A DNA stretch of 35,190 nucleotides from Lachnospiraceae bacterium (GTDB taxonomy: Bacteria > Bacillota > Clostridia > Lachnospirales > Lachnospiraceae), in assembly GCA_017934175.1 (NCBI GenBank), contig JAGBKB010000037.1:1-35190 (forward strand). The letters run 5' to 3'. How positions within the stretch are numbered: position 1 is the stretch's first letter; each line of letters starts with the position of its first letter. The notes under the pieces were generated by a model. It saw only the letters and a program-made list of their open reading frames with translations. It was not told the DNA's origin and searched no databases. Positions 33,984-35,190 of this stretch are shown here, piece by piece. A program made the translations under genes and the position numbers.

Positions 33984-34886
33984 ATGAAAACAAATACTGC
34001 TAAAGGAATAATATATTTGCTGATTACAGCCATAATCTGGGGTGGCTCTTTTATTGCTCAACTCTTTGGTGGTGTTGCTATAGGCTCATTTGCATTTAGT
34101 GGTTTTAGGGGAGTACTCGGATGCATAACTATTGCAATAATAATTTTATATGACAATATAACTAAACATAATACATTTACATTTTTTAGAAAAGATGAAA
34201 ATGTAAAAACTACTATATTAGGTTCTTCTTGGTGTGGTGTAGTTTTGTTTTCAGCACTTATCACCCAACAAATAGGAGTTGAACTTACAGATGCAGCGAA
34301 ATCAGGAATTATTGCTTCAACTGAAGTTGTAATGGTTCCAATTATGATGTTATTATTGTATAAAAGAAAAATACGACTTATTACTTGGCTATTTATATTT
34401 ACTACTATGATTGGGATAATGATGTTGAGTATGAACTCCATAACTGGTATAAACAAGGGAGATGTATGGGTGTTTATTTCCACAATACTATATTCATTTA
34501 CAATAATTCAAGTGCCAAAATATATACAACATATTGATTCTTTAAAGTTTTCATTTTTTAGATTTTTTATGGTTATGATATTGGGATTTACGTTTTCTTT
34601 TATTGCTAAAGAAAATGGATTTAATCTTATTAATGTGAAAAAGGCACTTCCAAGTATTTTGTATTCAGGTATACTTGCATCAGGGGTAGCATATACATTA
34701 CAAGTTATGGGGCAAAAATATTGTGAGCCAGTAGTTGCTACACTTATTATGAGTCTTGAAGGTGTGTTCGCTGCAATTTTTGGTTTTATAATTCTTGGGC
34801 AATCACTTAATTTAATGCAGATATTAGGAATAGTAGTCTCATTTATATCAATTATATTAGTGCAAATCACTGACAATCAAGTGTAA
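33984..34886 (+). CDS. EamA/DMT-superfamily permease
   Basis: This 300-aa membrane protein has ten predicted helices in two EamA halves (about 8-135 and 150-290). It has the typical opening LLITAIIWGGSFIAQ, LTDAAKSGIIASTEVVMVPIMMLLL at the end of the first half, and ASGVAYTLQVMGQKYCEPVVATLIMSLEGVFAAIFGFIILGQSL near the end of the second. Members export metabolites or amino acids; the substrate here is unknown. There is no SD and the promoter -10 is 6 nt upstream, suggesting a leaderless message. A terminator follows. Confidence 0.9.
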   Translation: MKTNTAKGIIYLLITAIIWGGSFIAQLFGGVAIGSFAFSGFRGVLGCITIAIIILYDNITKHNTFTFFRKDENVKTTILGSSWCGVVLFSALITQQIGVELTDAAKSGIIASTEVVMVPIMMLLLYKRKIRLITWLFIFTTMIGIMMLSMNSITGINKGDVWVFISTILYSFTIIQVPKYIQHIDSLKFSFFRFFMVMILGFTFSFIAKENGFNLINVKKALPSILYSGILASGVAYTLQVMGQKYCEPVVATLIMSLEGVFAAIFGFIILGQSLNLMQILGIVVSFISIILVQITDNQV

Positions 34887-34920
34887 GAATAGATTTTAAG
34901 GGAAAACATAAAATATTTCA

Positions 34921-34945
34921 TAAGGCTTGAAAAAGCCTTATTTTA
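34921..34945 (+). terminator. Terminator after the DMT permease gene
   Basis: TAAGGCTT (34921-34928), GAAA loop and AAGCCTTA (34933-34940) followed by TTTTATT. A classic intrinsic terminator with a tetraloop. Confidence 0.9.
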
Positions 34946-34956
34946 TTGCTATTTTT

Positions 34957-35190
34957 ACACCCCCTATAGCCACCCTCTGTAATTCCCAATATTTGCCATT
35001 TAGTACTGGGGAGGCCACTAACCGAAAGAGGGTCATATTACTGAATAGTAATAGTTAGGCTTATACCTCACTCCGAAAACACGTCGCAGAACCCACGTTT
35101 TCTATGCAAGCGCTGGCTCGCTTTTTGCAAGATTTTTGCAAACTCGCTTCGCTCAGACAGTGCTAAAAATCTAAGCAAAAATCTTCGCCA
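34957..35190. repeat. Hairpin-rich intergenic repeat element, no gene
   Basis: The last 234 bases hold no credible reading frame but several inverted repeats: CTAAC/GTTAG (35018-35022 with 35054-35058) enclosing TATTACT-GAAT-AGTAATA (35036-35053); GAAAAC-A-CGT with ACGTTTTC (35075-35102); and AAGATTTTTGC with GCAAAAATCTT (35129-35139, 35175-35185). It begins with the 17-bp motif CCCCCTATAGCCACCCT shared with 1259-1275. The CTCGCTTCGCTCAGACAGTG segment resembles recurrent intergenic sequence of Lachnospiraceae-type genomes; this is from memory. It continues past the window. Confidence 0.55.

Noticed and set aside
34981..35190. Possible tRNA, 5S rRNA or small gene at the right edge
   Set aside because: No cloverleaf, no 5S consensus and no open frame of useful length on either strand; treated as a repeat element.

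Overview
The window is bacterial, low in G+C and rich in AT-ending codons. It carries a complete S10-spc-alpha ribosomal superoperon, a zinc-type S14 (rpsN), Shine-Dalgarno (SD) sites of the AGGAGG type, several lipoproteins with lipobox signals, rubredoxin, tungstate uptake genes and formate-THF ligase. Together these indicate an anaerobic Gram-positive of class Clostridia. The ribosomal proteins and the enlarged L17 look most like Lachnospiraceae relatives, but that is an inference from memory of the families.

Left edge (1-1905). A truncated minus-strand AAA+/DUF4143 ATPase is driven by a perfect consensus promoter that leaves no room for a 5' leader. Next come a divergently transcribed DUF1622 membrane protein and a 44-aa rubredoxin.

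Tungsten/molybdenum cluster (1921-7627). A structured leader RNA is followed by a tungstate-binding lipoprotein (TupA) whose sequence order appears circularly permuted. Permease TupB follows, with a strong terminator-like hairpin inside its coding region, then ATPase TupC and two MoeA proteins, the second fused to a periplasmic-binding-protein-like domain. Uptake of the oxyanion and its insertion into molybdopterin are therefore encoded together. This fits tungsto- or molybdoenzymes encoded elsewhere.

Ribosomal superoperon (7746-24018). After a terminator, a promoter and a folded leader come rpsJ-rplC-rplD-rplW-rplB-rpsS-rplV-rpsC-rplP-rpmC-rpsQ-rplN-rplX-rplE-rpsN-rpsH-rplF-rplR-rpsE-rpmD-rplO-secY-adk-map-infA-rpmJ-rpsM-rpsK-rpsD-rpoA-rplQ. 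Several products carry unusual tails: S19 an Ala/Pro-rich tail, L15 a Cys-rich tail, and L22 a charged tail running into rpsC. A small secreted protein with choline/glucan-binding-like repeats follows rplQ with no visible terminator between them.

Metabolic and transport region (24037-34886). This holds formate-THF ligase, a RimK-like ATP-grasp protein, a TrpR/YerC-type regulator with three tandem 8-bp repeats upstream, a polar amino acid ABC transporter, a convergent cold-shock gene, a Gx-type membrane transporter, a TrpXYZ-like ABC transporter, a minus-strand truA and a divergent EamA/DMT permease. The truA/DMT pair again shows -10 boxes 6-8 nt from the ATG, so leaderless mRNAs recur.

Right edge (34887-35190). 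After a terminator the DNA is a hairpin-rich intergenic element with no gene. It begins with a 17-bp motif that also occurs upstream of the left-edge ATPase, so it is probably a dispersed genomic repeat.
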